A stretch of DNA of 64,000 bases from Blastomonas fulva. Lineage in GTDB: Bacteria > Pseudomonadota > Alphaproteobacteria > Sphingomonadales > Sphingomonadaceae. The translations under genes and the position numbers were made by a program. Shown piece by piece: positions 26,561 through 35,221 of the stretch. The stretch is taken from positions 744,001-808,000 of the forward strand of contig NZ_CP020083.1 in the NCBI RefSeq assembly GCF_003431825.1. Direction: 5' to 3'. The notes below the pieces were generated by a model. It worked only from the letters and a program-made list of their open reading frames with translations, did no database searches and had not been told where the DNA came from. Each line of letters begins with the position of its first letter. Position 1 is the first letter of the stretch.

Positions 26561-28270
26561 ATGCCCAAGCCGGAGGAAGCCAGCCTCGCATCGCCCACCG
26601 ATCCCGATCGGCGCGGGATCATGACGGGGGCTGCGCTGGCCACCGGCCTTGCGCTCTGTCCTGCATCCGCCAGCCTGGCCGATGCCAAGACGCCTGCCCC
26701 CAACCCCGCCAATCCCGAAATCAGCACCGACCCTGCGCAGGTCACCGCCAGAACCGCGAGCGGGCGGCTGCGCGGCTATCGCAAGGGGCGGATCACGATC
26801 TTCAAGGGCGTGCCCTATGCCGCGCCGACAGGCGGCGCCAACCGCTTTCGCCCGCCCCGGCCGGTAGCCCCCTGGCACGGTGTGCGCTCGGCGCTGCATT
26901 ACGGCCCGATCGCTCCGCAGGACAAGGGCACCGGACGGCTCAACGACGAAGAGGCCTTTATCTTCCGCTGGAACGACGCGGTCGAGGACGAGGACTGCCT
27001 GCGCCTCAACATCTGGACGCCCGGGCTTTACGATGCGCGTCGCCCGGTGCTGGTCTGGCTGCACGGCGGCGGTTTTGCCGCGGGATCGGGGCATGACATC
27101 CCCGCCTTTGACGGCGAGAACGTCGCCCGCACCGGTGATGCCGTGGTGGTCACGCTCAACCACCGGCTCAACCTGCTGGGCTTTCTCGATCTGTCGTCCT
27201 GGGGCGAGGGCTTTGAAGATTCAGGCAATGTCGGCATGCTCGACATCGTCGCGGCGCTCGCCTGGGTGCGCGACAACATCGCGCGCTTCGGCGGCGATCC
27301 CGACCGCGTCACCATTTTCGGCCAGTCGGGCGGCGGTGCCAAGGTCACCGCGCTGATGGCGATGCCCGCCGCGCGCGGGCTGTTCCACCGTGCGGCGATC
27401 CTCAGCGGATCGTTCGCGATGTTCAACACGCCGGATCGCAGCGCACAGCTTTCGGCCTTGCTGCTGGCAGAGCTGGGGATTGCCAAGGGCGATATCGCGG
27501 CGCTGCAGGCCCTGCCCTATCCGACGCTGCGCGCGGCTGCCGAACGCGTTACGGCGAAGATCAACCCCGGGTTTGACGGCTTCATCGATGTGCGCCGCAT
27601 CGCGCAGATGCTGAACTTCGCGCCCGTGGTCGATGGCCGCAGCATCCTGCCGACACCCGGCGCGCCCGGCGTGCCGCTGACCGATCCCAAGGTGCCGCTG
27701 ATCATCGGCTCCACGCTCAACGAGTTCGTCACCGGGATCAACCAGCCGGAGGTCGAGGCGATGACCGAGCAGGTCTTGCACGCGCGCGCCGAACGCTTCG
27801 CGCCCGGACGCGGCGATGCGGTCGTGCGCGCCTTTAGCGCCGTGACGCCCGACGCCGCCCCCTTCGACCTGTGGAGCCGGATCGCCACCGCGCCGATCCG
27901 GCAGGCGGTGATCGATCAGGCCAAGCGCCGGATCGCCGCCGACGCCGCCCCCACCTATCTGTACTGGTTCACTTGGGCGACCCCGATCCTGGAGGGGCGG
28001 CCGCGGTCGTTCCACTGCCTCGACATCCCCTTCTGGTTCGACAATGCCGCCGCCTGCGCGTCGATGACTGGCGGCGGGAGCGCCGCACGCGCGCTGGCCA
28101 AGCAGATGTCGCAGGCGCTGGTCGCCTTCGCCGCCACCGGCGTGCCCAGCGCCAGCGCGCTGCCCGTCTGGCTGCCGGTGACAGCCGGGGCGTTTCCATC
28201 GCTGCGGCTCGACACCGGTCCTCGCATGATCGCGGAAATCGACGCGGCCGAGCGGGCCAGCCTGAAGTAA
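26561..28270 (+). CDS. Exported type-B carboxylesterase
   Basis: A 569-residue carboxylesterase of the para-nitrobenzyl-esterase / cholinesterase-like family. DRRGIMTGAALATGLALC near the N-terminus resembles a Tat or general export signal. Family blocks include FKGVPYAAP, EDCLRLNIWTP and WLHGGGFAAGSG. The nucleophile Ser256 is in GQSGGG instead of the common GESAGG. The acid is the Glu of GSTLNEF and the base the His of SFHCLDIPFWF, so the triad is complete. The ATG at 26561 has GGAGG 8 bases upstream; an earlier in-frame start at 26507 is inside the hairpin. It probably shares the receptor transcript. It could remove acyl groups from the imported or surface-bound substrate. Confidence 0.9.
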   Translation: MPKPEEASLASPTDPDRRGIMTGAALATGLALCPASASLADAKTPAPNPANPEISTDPAQVTARTASGRLRGYRKGRITIFKGVPYAAPTGGANRFRPPRPVAPWHGVRSALHYGPIAPQDKGTGRLNDEEAFIFRWNDAVEDEDCLRLNIWTPGLYDARRPVLVWLHGGGFAAGSGHDIPAFDGENVARTGDAVVVTLNHRLNLLGFLDLSSWGEGFEDSGNVGMLDIVAALAWVRDNIARFGGDPDRVTIFGQSGGGAKVTALMAMPAARGLFHRAAILSGSFAMFNTPDRSAQLSALLLAELGIAKGDIAALQALPYPTLRAAAERVTAKINPGFDGFIDVRRIAQMLNFAPVVDGRSILPTPGAPGVPLTDPKVPLIIGSTLNEFVTGINQPEVEAMTEQVLHARAERFAPGRGDAVVRAFSAVTPDAAPFDLWSRIATAPIRQAVIDQAKRRIAADAAPTYLYWFTWATPILEGRPRSFHCLDIPFWFDNAAACASMTGGGSAARALAKQMSQALVAFAATGVPSASALPVWLPVTAGAFPSLRLDTGPRMIAEIDAAERASLK

Positions 28271-28370
28271 TGGTATATCGGCCATTGGCCCGATGCGCAG
28301 CCGCGTGTAGGAAGTGTGCGGGGTGTCAGCAGCCTCTGCCCGCACCGCACGGGCGGATACGAAGGATCCG

Positions 28371-29372
28371 ATGGTCAGCGTCAAGAATCTGAAGGAATTT
28401 TCCGAACTCGCCGGGGTTTCCACGGCGACCGCCTCGCGCGCGCTGACCGGATCGGGCCGCGTCAGCGAGGAGACCCGCAAGCGCATTGCCGCGCTTGCCG
28501 AGAAATTGGGCTATCAGCCCAACATCGCCGCGCGCAACCTGCGCACCCAGCGCACCATGACCATCGGCGTGCTGGTTCCGCTGGGCCACGAGGCGCTGCA
28601 GCACCTCTCCGACCCGTTCTTCAACACCATGACCGGCTTTCTGGCCGATGCCTTCGCTGAGAACGGCTATGACATGCTGCTCTCGCGCGTGCTGCCGCGC
28701 AACGACCGCTGGATGGACCGCTTCATCGGCAGCGGGCGGGTCGATGGCATCGTCGTGGTGGGGCAATCGGACCAGTTCCATGTCATCGAGACGGTATCCC
28801 GGCGCTACCAGCCGATGGTGGTGTGGGGCGGGCATTCGCCCGATCAGCACCATTGCTCGATCGGCTCGGACAACCGTCTGGGCGGGCGCATGGCGACGAT
28901 GCATCTGGTCGAGCGCGGCTGCACCCGAATTGCCTATGCCGGGCCGATCAAGGGATCCGAATTCGGCGAGCGTGCCGATGGCGCACGCGCCGCGCTTATC
29001 GACGCGGGACTGGCACCGCTCGAGGAAATCCCGACCCATTTCGAGCCCGACGCTGCTTATGCCGATGTCCGCGAAAAGCTCGCGGCGCTGCCGCACATGC
29101 CCGACGGGATCGTCGCGGGATCGGATGTCACCGCGATCAGCGTCATCCGCGCGCTGCGCGATCTGGGCCAGCGCGTGCCCGAAGACGTCAGGGTGATCGG
29201 CTATGACGGCCTGCCGATCGGAGAGCATATGGCGCCGCCGCTCAGCACCATCGACCAGCAGCTGCGCCATGGCGCGCAACTGCTCACCGAGACGCTGTTC
29301 CGGCGGATTGCGGGCGAGGACACCGTCTCGCAGCAGATCGAACCGCAGCTGATCATCCGCGGATCGACCTGA
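28371..29372 (+). CDS. LacI-family transcriptional regulator
   Basis: A 333-residue repressor of the LacI/GalR family. The N-terminal helix-turn-helix with hinge is LKEFSELAGVSTATASRAL and ends at YQPNIAARNL, the part that inserts into a palindromic operator. Residues from about 65 form the sugar-binding periplasmic-binding-protein-like core (TIGVLVPLG, GIVAGSDVTAI, DVRVIGYDGLPI). GAAGGA precedes the ATG. It lies in the middle of the esterase/GH68 block and is the only regulator there, so it is the natural candidate for binding the AATCGATT-type palindromes at 23056, 23089, 24297 and 30761. There is no copy in front of its own gene. It ends 15 bases from the convergent GH68 gene. Confidence 0.93.
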   Translation: MVSVKNLKEFSELAGVSTATASRALTGSGRVSEETRKRIAALAEKLGYQPNIAARNLRTQRTMTIGVLVPLGHEALQHLSDPFFNTMTGFLADAFAENGYDMLLSRVLPRNDRWMDRFIGSGRVDGIVVVGQSDQFHVIETVSRRYQPMVVWGGHSPDQHHCSIGSDNRLGGRMATMHLVERGCTRIAYAGPIKGSEFGERADGARAALIDAGLAPLEEIPTHFEPDAAYADVREKLAALPHMPDGIVAGSDVTAISVIRALRDLGQRVPEDVRVIGYDGLPIGEHMAPPLSTIDQQLRHGAQLLTETLFRRIAGEDTVSQQIEPQLIIRGST

Positions 29373-29387
29373 GACCCTGCGCTGGCG

Positions 29388-30563
29388 TCAGCCGACCACG
29401 CGCGCCGTCGCGCCGTCGAGCGCGATGCGAAAGAACGGCGCGGGATAACCCGCAAAATGCGCGCGGCGCTGCGCGGCGTCGACAATCAGGCCCATGTCGC
29501 GGATGCCGGGGAAGTCGGCGAACCCGATCACCTGCAGGTCGTCCAGCACCCACCAGCTGTATTCCTGCGCGGGGCATTCGGGCGGGGTGCCTGCCACCAG
29601 CCCGGTGCCGTTGAGCAGCGTGAACGGACCCAATGGCGAAGGCGCCACCGCGCCATACAGCCCGGTGGGCGCCACAATGTTCTCGGCAAAGACCTTCGCC
29701 TGGGTCGACCAGAACAGATAGTAGTTCCCGCCACGCTGGCGCATGTGCGGGCGTTCGAGCTCGTTGTTGACGCCCGCCGCACTGAGCACCGGGGGCAGCA
29801 TCTGCCACGCGCCGCCGGCGTCGTCCTGCCGCGCGACCCCGATATTGCCCGTCCACCGCGAGGACGAACGCGCGCACGATCCGGTAAAAAACAGGTAGGC
29901 GCCGCCCGTGGCAGCATCGCGGAAAAAGCCGGGATCGCGAAAGCCCAGAATTTCGCCGCCGCGGCCTTCGGTCTGGTTGGCGACCTGATAGTCGATCCCG
30001 TCGGCGACCATGGTTTCCTGCGGTGCCGACCAGTCGGACAGGATGATCCCGCCATCGCTGGCGGCAAAACTGCAGCTCGCCTCGAACAGGCGCTGCTCCA
30101 GGCTGGGCCCGGGCCCGTTGCGACGCCCGGCGGCGGTGAAGTGGACGGTGAGCCGCGTGCCTGTGTCGTCGAGCACCGCCGATCCCGACCATTCGCGGTC
30201 GCCGGGGGTGAAGCCTTCCGGAAACACCGGCTGATGCAGCGTCCAGCGGCCGTCGCGTTCGCTGGCAAGATAGATGCGCGCAACCATGTGGCGGGAATCG
30301 GGATCGGGCTCGACGGTAGCTGCCAGCACCATCCACAAAGCGGCGCCGTCGAAGCGCGGCAGGCGGCCATCTTCATGCTCGACCGGCCACATGTCCCACA
30401 GATCGAAGCCGGGAACCCGCGCGCTGCTGTCCAGCGCGAAGGCGGGAATGGTGTTGGCAGGGTCGCGCATCAGCGTTGCCAGATCGCCCGCGGTCCAGAC
30501 GGTGGGCGCATCAGATGTTGCAAGCACAACCGCTTCGTCTGTTGTGCCCACGCCGGTTACCAT
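29388..30563 (-). CDS. GH68 fructosyltransferase/invertase (levansucrase family)
   Basis: A 391-residue glycoside hydrolase of family 68. The three catalytic carboxylates are recognisable: nucleophile Asp57 in DLWDMWP, stabiliser Asp210 in FRDP, and acid/base Glu270 in NELERPH. The supporting REWSGSAV motif is at about 123-130. Family 68 enzymes split sucrose and either transfer fructose to build levan/inulin or release it to water. Which applies here cannot be decided. No signal peptide is seen, as in some alphaproteobacterial levansucrases that leave by other routes. The ATG has AAGGGA 8 bases upstream. It is divergent from the esterase at 30866, with an operator-like box between them, and convergent with lacI. 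Confidence 0.88.
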   Translation of the reverse strand: MVTGVGTTDEAVVLATSDAPTVWTAGDLATLMRDPANTIPAFALDSSARVPGFDLWDMWPVEHEDGRLPRFDGAALWMVLAATVEPDPDSRHMVARIYLASERDGRWTLHQPVFPEGFTPGDREWSGSAVLDDTGTRLTVHFTAAGRRNGPGPSLEQRLFEASCSFAASDGGIILSDWSAPQETMVADGIDYQVANQTEGRGGEILGFRDPGFFRDAATGGAYLFFTGSCARSSSRWTGNIGVARQDDAGGAWQMLPPVLSAAGVNNELERPHMRQRGGNYYLFWSTQAKVFAENIVAPTGLYGAVAPSPLGPFTLLNGTGLVAGTPPECPAQEYSWWVLDDLQVIGFADFPGIRDMGLIVDAAQRRAHFAGYPAPFFRIALDGATARVVG

Positions 30564-30865
30564 ATTCCAAATTCCCTTTGCCAGCCGCAGCAGGGGCCTG
30601 CCCCCGCGTAAACGTTACACCATATTCCGCAGGGGATGCCGCCCGGGCACCGCAGTGCAGTCACCTGGAAGCCGCCGCTGCCCCGTCAAAAGGCATATTT
30701 GCAAGACCCTCGCCCCTGGTCCGTCGCCCTTGCGGGCAACGCTTGTCAGCGACCTTAGGCAAGAGCAATCGATTGCGCAATCTTCTCTTTTGTGATCAAG
30801 CGTGCCACGATGATAGCAAGGACGAACCACCCCGATGCCCCGGCATCGATCCGCGGGAGAACGCA
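30564..30865. other. Divergent promoter region between GH68 and esterase genes
   Basis: About 300 bases without a gene. It contains the operator candidate at 30761-30780. Close to the GH68 start, around 30606-30620, it also has a different partly palindromic element with core AACGTT (GTAAACGTTACAC), which resembles generic LacI-family sites. Both could regulate the GH68 gene. Confidence 0.5.
30761..30780. promoter_or_regulatory. LacI-type operator candidate before the esterase at 30866
   Basis: The right half TCGATTGCGCAA fits the half-site TCGATTRCGCAA exactly and the core AATCGATT is complete. The outer left half is not conserved. It lies 86 bases before the esterase ATG and in the shared upstream region of the GH68 gene. 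Confidence 0.6.
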
Positions 30866-31846
30866 ATGCACTGGCAGGTCAACCGCAGGCAGATGCTGCT
30901 GGCGAGTGGAGTGTTGCTGATGAACGTGCCCGCACTCGATGCACGCGAGGCGCTGCAGATCCCGCAGGGCACCGGCCCGCTGCCGCCCGAATGGACCACA
31001 GCGCCATCGATCGCTCTGTGGGATGGCCCGCCGCCCGGTGCCCCCGCCAGCGCGCCGGTCCGATCGGCCACGCTCGATCCGGTGTTCATCACCGGCGTCG
31101 CGCGCGCCGAGATGCGTGTCTTCCGGCCAGAGAAGAGCAATGGCCGCGCAGTGCTGACCATCCCCGGCGGCGCCTATAATTTCGTCTCGATCCGCAACGA
31201 AGGCACCGATGTTGCCCGGGTGCTGACCGCGCTGGGCTATACCGTCTTCGTGCTGGTCTACCGCCTCCCCGGCGAAGGCTGGGCCGAGCGCTGGAATGTG
31301 CCGCTACAGGATGCGCAAAGGGCGATGCGGATCGTCCGCGCGCGTGCGCAGAGCTATGCGATCGATCCGGCCACGGTTGCGGTGCTGGGCTTCTCTGCCG
31401 GGGGGCACCTCGCCGCCTCGCTGATTACCGCGAGCGAGGAACAGGTCTATGCTCCCCGCGACGTGGCGGACAGTCTGGACGCGAGGCCAATGTGCGCGGG
31501 GCTGATCTATCCGGTGATCGCCGCGAGCGCGCCGCACACCCATGGCTTGTCGGCCGAGACGCTGCTGGGCCCGTCGCCCGGAGCTGACCGCATTGCGCTT
31601 CGCTCACCGGCGCTTCATGTCGATGCGGCCACACCGCCCACCTTCCTTGTCCACGCGCTCGACGATACGGCGGTGCCCTATCCCAACAGCGCGCTGTTCA
31701 TGGATGCGATGCTGGCCGCCGGACGCCCGGTCGAAACGCATTATTTCGAGGAAGGCGGGCATGGCTTCGGCATCGGGCCGGCCAATGCCCCCGCAGGGCA
31801 ATGGCCGGCCTTGTTCGATGCGTTTCTCAGGCGGCACGCCGGTTAG
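30866..31846 (+). CDS. Exported alpha/beta hydrolase, acetylxylan-esterase-like
   Basis: A 326-residue hydrolase of the type found in carbohydrate de-esterifying (acetylxylan/BD-FAE-like) enzymes. The N-terminus NRRQMLLASGVLLMNVPAL is a likely export signal. The family motif IPGGAY (about 99-104) forms the oxyanion hole. Ser177 is in GFSAGG, Asp266/267 in HALDDTAVP and His299 in EEGGHGFG. The start has GGGAGA just upstream. It faces away from the GH68 gene, sharing an upstream region with an operator candidate, and ends 10 bases before the convergent autotransporter gene. Together with the other esterases it suggests that the target of this locus carries ester groups. Confidence 0.9.
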   Translation: MHWQVNRRQMLLASGVLLMNVPALDAREALQIPQGTGPLPPEWTTAPSIALWDGPPPGAPASAPVRSATLDPVFITGVARAEMRVFRPEKSNGRAVLTIPGGAYNFVSIRNEGTDVARVLTALGYTVFVLVYRLPGEGWAERWNVPLQDAQRAMRIVRARAQSYAIDPATVAVLGFSAGGHLAASLITASEEQVYAPRDVADSLDARPMCAGLIYPVIAASAPHTHGLSAETLLGPSPGADRIALRSPALHVDAATPPTFLVHALDDTAVPYPNSALFMDAMLAAGRPVETHYFEEGGHGFGIGPANAPAGQWPALFDAFLRRHAG

Positions 31847-31855
31847 CGCCTCCTT

Positions 31856-34800
31856 TTAGAAGCCCACGCGAAGCGAGACCCGGGCGTTGAGGGCAATCTT
31901 CTCATATTGCTCCTCGGCGCCGACTTCGCCCGCCAGCGAAAAGCCGCTCTGGCCGCCGACCAGCCTCAGCCCGCCGATCCACCCGTCGTTGCGCGCATCG
32001 GGGAGCAATGTGAACGCCGCGCCGCCCTTGAAGCGCGCGGTGGTCGCGCCGAGCGAGCCGCCGATGATCTGGCGGCGACCGCCTTCGATCTCGGCACGCA
32101 GCCACACCGCATCCGCGGCCAGGCTGCCGAGGTCATAGCCCGCAACCAGCGTGCCGTTGACCGCGATCTCGTCGCTGCTGCGCTTGTCCACCGTCAGGTT
32201 GAACGCATCGCCGCCGCCGGTCTCGGCAAAGCCGTCCTCGTCGAGCCGGTAATAGTCGATCGAGGCCGAAGGCCGCAGCGCAAAGCGCCTGCCGATCTTC
32301 GCCTCATAGCCCAGCCCCGCCGAGGCGCTGTAGAGCTGGCCCGACCAGGTTCCGCGGGCATTGCGTTCGATCACATTGGTGCCTTGCGCAAAGGCGAAGC
32401 GGCGCGTGCCTTCAAAGTCGATCTGCGCGAACGAACCGCGGGCAAAGGCGCGCAGCGGGCCCCAGTCGCCGCGCCAGTGCGCCGCCAGCTCATACTGGTC
32501 AGACCGCACCTCGTTGCCGGTGTCCTGATCGTCGTTCTTGCCGTTGAGATAGGCGAGCGAGACGCCAAACCTGCCGACATCGCCTGCCTTGATCTCGGCC
32601 CCGCCGGTTGCACCCCAGCCGCTGGTGTCGAATGCGGCGGTGCCCCGGTTGGCCTTTTCGCTGCCCCAGACGGTCTGCTGCAGCCAGAAGCCCCAGCCGC
32701 CCTGGTCGCTATAGGGCGCTGCGGTATCGGTGAGGAACCGCGCGGTCGCGCGCGAGCCCTGGGTCACGGTGGCGAAGGTTCCCCCGGCGTGATCGGGCAG
32801 CATCTGCTGCACCGCGGCGCCCGCCTGCTCGGCATTGGCGATCGACAGGAAGCTGTTTGCCACCTGCGCATCGCTGTCCAGCGCCTTGAACACCGCATCA
32901 TAGGCGCGCGCCTGCGAGGCCGAAAGGCTGAGCTCGGTGGCGGTCTTGCGCTTGATGTCGACCGCAACGGTGCCCGCGGCATCATTGCCCGTCACGCTGG
33001 ACTTGAACAGGAACGGCAGCGCGATGCTGGAGGCGACGAGGTTGGCGCTGCCCGTCAGCCGGCCTGCGGACAGGATCTGGTAGGTCCCTTCCGACTGGCT
33101 GACATTGACCAGGGTCACGCCCAGCCGCGAGCCTGCGCCAAAACTGGCGTCGCCTGCGACGTCGAGCCGGGTGACGGTGCCAGCCTTGCCGTCGATGGTC
33201 ACGCCGAGCATGCCCTGGTCGGTGACCGCGAGCGAGCCGAGCGCCACGGTTCCGGGGCTGGTGATGCCAAGCGATCCGCCCGCAACCGTCACCGCTGCCT
33301 GCCCGGCACCCGCCAGCGTGCCGCGGAACTGCGCGGAGCCAGAGAGCGCGAGCGTGTCGGCGCCGCCGCCCAGGTCCAGCCTGCCGACCAGCGCCGACTT
33401 GCCTGCCAGTTGCACCGTATCGGCGCCGCTGCCGAAGGTCGCATCACCGGTGAGCAGCGCTTCGCCGCTCGCCAGCAACCGGTTGCTGCCCGCACCGAAC
33501 TGCATCGCGCCGGTGATCGTGCCAGCCGACACCTCGAGCAGATCACTGCCCGATCCCAGCCGGATATCGCCGGTAATCGAAGGCTTGCCCGTGGGCGTCG
33601 CCGCGCTCTGGCGGATGGTGGCACCGCTGGTGTTGGCGGCCAGATCGATCGCGATCGCGCGGCCCGCTGCGGGCTTGGCGGCAACCGCGCTGATCGTGCC
33701 GCTGTTCTCGATCGTGCGGAGCGATCCCGACAGGTCGGCGATCGCGACGGCAGAACCCTCGCCCGCTGCGTTGGCGGTGATCCTGCCGCTGTTGGTGATC
33801 CCTGCGAGCGATCCGCCCGCATCGATCACCACCGCGCGCACCTGGTTGGCGGCGACCGAGCCGCCACCCGCCTCGATCGTGCCGGTGTTGCGCAATCCCG
33901 GCACGCTGGCGAGCGCGCCGATGCGGATCGCGGTGGCGTTGCCGCCGTTCGATGCAGCGGAGACCGTGCCGTTGTTGAGAACGCCGCCGGTAATGGTGGT
34001 GGCCTGGCCGAGGCCGCCAATCACCAGACCGTTGCCCGCGACATCCTTGTAGACGCCGCTGCCCAGGATGCGGCCGTTGATCACCAGGCCGTTGCCGGCA
34101 GCCGCGCTGCCGCCCACCGCGCCGATGGCGACCGCGGCGGTCGCCGAGCCGATCTGCACGGCAGCGGCCGAGCCGAACGACGTGATCGTCGCGGTACCTT
34201 CCTTGTCGTCCTCGATCCCGTCCTTGTCCTCATCCTTGTCATCGGGCTTGGTGTTGGGCGGCGGTACATCGAGCAGGATGCCGCCTGCGACCGACCCTGC
34301 CACCTGCAGCGCCGGGCCGCCCTGCAGCAGATCGTCGGCATCGAGCTTGCTGACATCGGCAGGCGGGGTGGCGCTGCGATAGCCGGTGGAGGTGATGCTG
34401 CCCTGCACGGTGAGCGCGCCGCCGATCGGCCCGGTCAGCGCAACACCGATGGCGTTCGCGCCGACAGTCGCGATCGAGCCGGTGAGCGCGACATTGCCGC
34501 TGACCGCACCGGCGCGGATTCCGGCGGAATTGTCGCCGCGCACCGATACCGAGCCGCTGCTGGTCAGCGATCCGGTTAAAGGGCCCTCCAGGCTGATGCC
34601 CGCGCTCGAGTTGCCCTCGATGGTGATGGTGCCAGCGTTGATCACCGATCCGGTGAGCGCGCCCAGGGTGCGGATGCCGAAGCGGTTCTGGCCTTGCGCA
34701 AACGGTCCGTCGAGATCGCCGTCATTGTCGGTGTCGGTCGGCGCAAAGGTCTCGTCGATGGTGATCGTGCCCGAGTTGGTGATGGTCGCGCTGGTCCCCG

Positions 34801-35083
34801 CGACCGCGACGATCCCGGCGGAATTGCTGGCATCGGTGGTCTGGATGGTGCCTTCGTTGGTGACGTTGTGGTTGCTGTTGACCGTCACCGCAACGCCTCC
34901 CGATGCAGGCTTGATCGATCCAGCCGAGGTGATCTTGATGCTGTCGGCAGCGCCATTGTTGGCCGTGGCGGTCGCGATCGGCGTGGTACGCGCGGTGGTC
35001 ACGCTGGTTTCGGCAAGCGCCGCAGCCTGGGGGAGCAGCAGCGATACGGGAGTCAAACAGGTACAGGCCAGCAAGAGGCGCAT
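31856..35083 (-). CDS. Autotransporter with beta-barrel domain
   Basis: A 1075-residue type Va secretion protein. It has a signal peptide (MRLLLACTCLTPVSLLL to about residue 25) and then a long passenger rich in short Gly/Ala/Thr/Ser repeats of beta-helix character (SxGSVxVxG- and GxLxNSGTI-type units). The C-terminal barrel starts around residue 800 (GGWGFWLQQTVWGS) and ends with the aromatic SLRVGF. Two acidic DxDxDG-like stretches (DTDNDGDLDG and DDKDEDKDGIEDD) may bind calcium. The start at 35083 has AAAGGA 6 bases upstream; a longer frame begins at 35125. It lies downstream of the FecI-FecR-receptor set on the same strand, 139 bases after the receptor stop, and may belong to that regulon. 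Confidence 0.9.
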   Translation of the reverse strand: MRLLLACTCLTPVSLLLPQAAALAETSVTTARTTPIATATANNGAADSIKITSAGSIKPASGGVAVTVNSNHNVTNEGTIQTTDASNSAGIVAVAGTSATITNSGTITIDETFAPTDTDNDGDLDGPFAQGQNRFGIRTLGALTGSVINAGTITIEGNSSAGISLEGPLTGSLTSSGSVSVRGDNSAGIRAGAVSGNVALTGSIATVGANAIGVALTGPIGGALTVQGSITSTGYRSATPPADVSKLDADDLLQGGPALQVAGSVAGGILLDVPPPNTKPDDKDEDKDGIEDDKEGTATITSFGSAAAVQIGSATAAVAIGAVGGSAAAGNGLVINGRILGSGVYKDVAGNGLVIGGLGQATTITGGVLNNGTVSAASNGGNATAIRIGALASVPGLRNTGTIEAGGGSVAANQVRAVVIDAGGSLAGITNSGRITANAAGEGSAVAIADLSGSLRTIENSGTISAVAAKPAAGRAIAIDLAANTSGATIRQSAATPTGKPSITGDIRLGSGSDLLEVSAGTITGAMQFGAGSNRLLASGEALLTGDATFGSGADTVQLAGKSALVGRLDLGGGADTLALSGSAQFRGTLAGAGQAAVTVAGGSLGITSPGTVALGSLAVTDQGMLGVTIDGKAGTVTRLDVAGDASFGAGSRLGVTLVNVSQSEGTYQILSAGRLTGSANLVASSIALPFLFKSSVTGNDAAGTVAVDIKRKTATELSLSASQARAYDAVFKALDSDAQVANSFLSIANAEQAGAAVQQMLPDHAGGTFATVTQGSRATARFLTDTAAPYSDQGGWGFWLQQTVWGSEKANRGTAAFDTSGWGATGGAEIKAGDVGRFGVSLAYLNGKNDDQDTGNEVRSDQYELAAHWRGDWGPLRAFARGSFAQIDFEGTRRFAFAQGTNVIERNARGTWSGQLYSASAGLGYEAKIGRRFALRPSASIDYYRLDEDGFAETGGGDAFNLTVDKRSSDEIAVNGTLVAGYDLGSLAADAVWLRAEIEGGRRQIIGGSLGATTARFKGGAAFTLLPDARNDGWIGGLRLVGGQSGFSLAGEVGAEEQYEKIALNARVSLRVGF

Positions 35084-35221
35084 GATCGTCCTTTCAGGGT
35101 CTTTCAGGGAAGTGTGTGGGTTCACTCACCAAGACGCTGCGGACGAATCAGACCCGCATGGCACTCACCGAAAGGCTGCGCATATTCGGAGCAAAATTTT
35201 GAGAAATATGGATAATTTCTG

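Noticed and set aside
30606..30620. AACGTT-centred near-palindrome by the GH68 start as another copy of the LacI box
   Set aside because: The core differs (AACGTT, not AATCGATT) and the half-site does not match. It may be a separate site, so it is only mentioned in the intergenic entry.
31856..35083. Repeats in the autotransporter as a CRISPR or DNA repeat array
   Set aside because: The repetition is at the protein level with degenerate codons; there are no constant-length spacers or identical DNA repeats.
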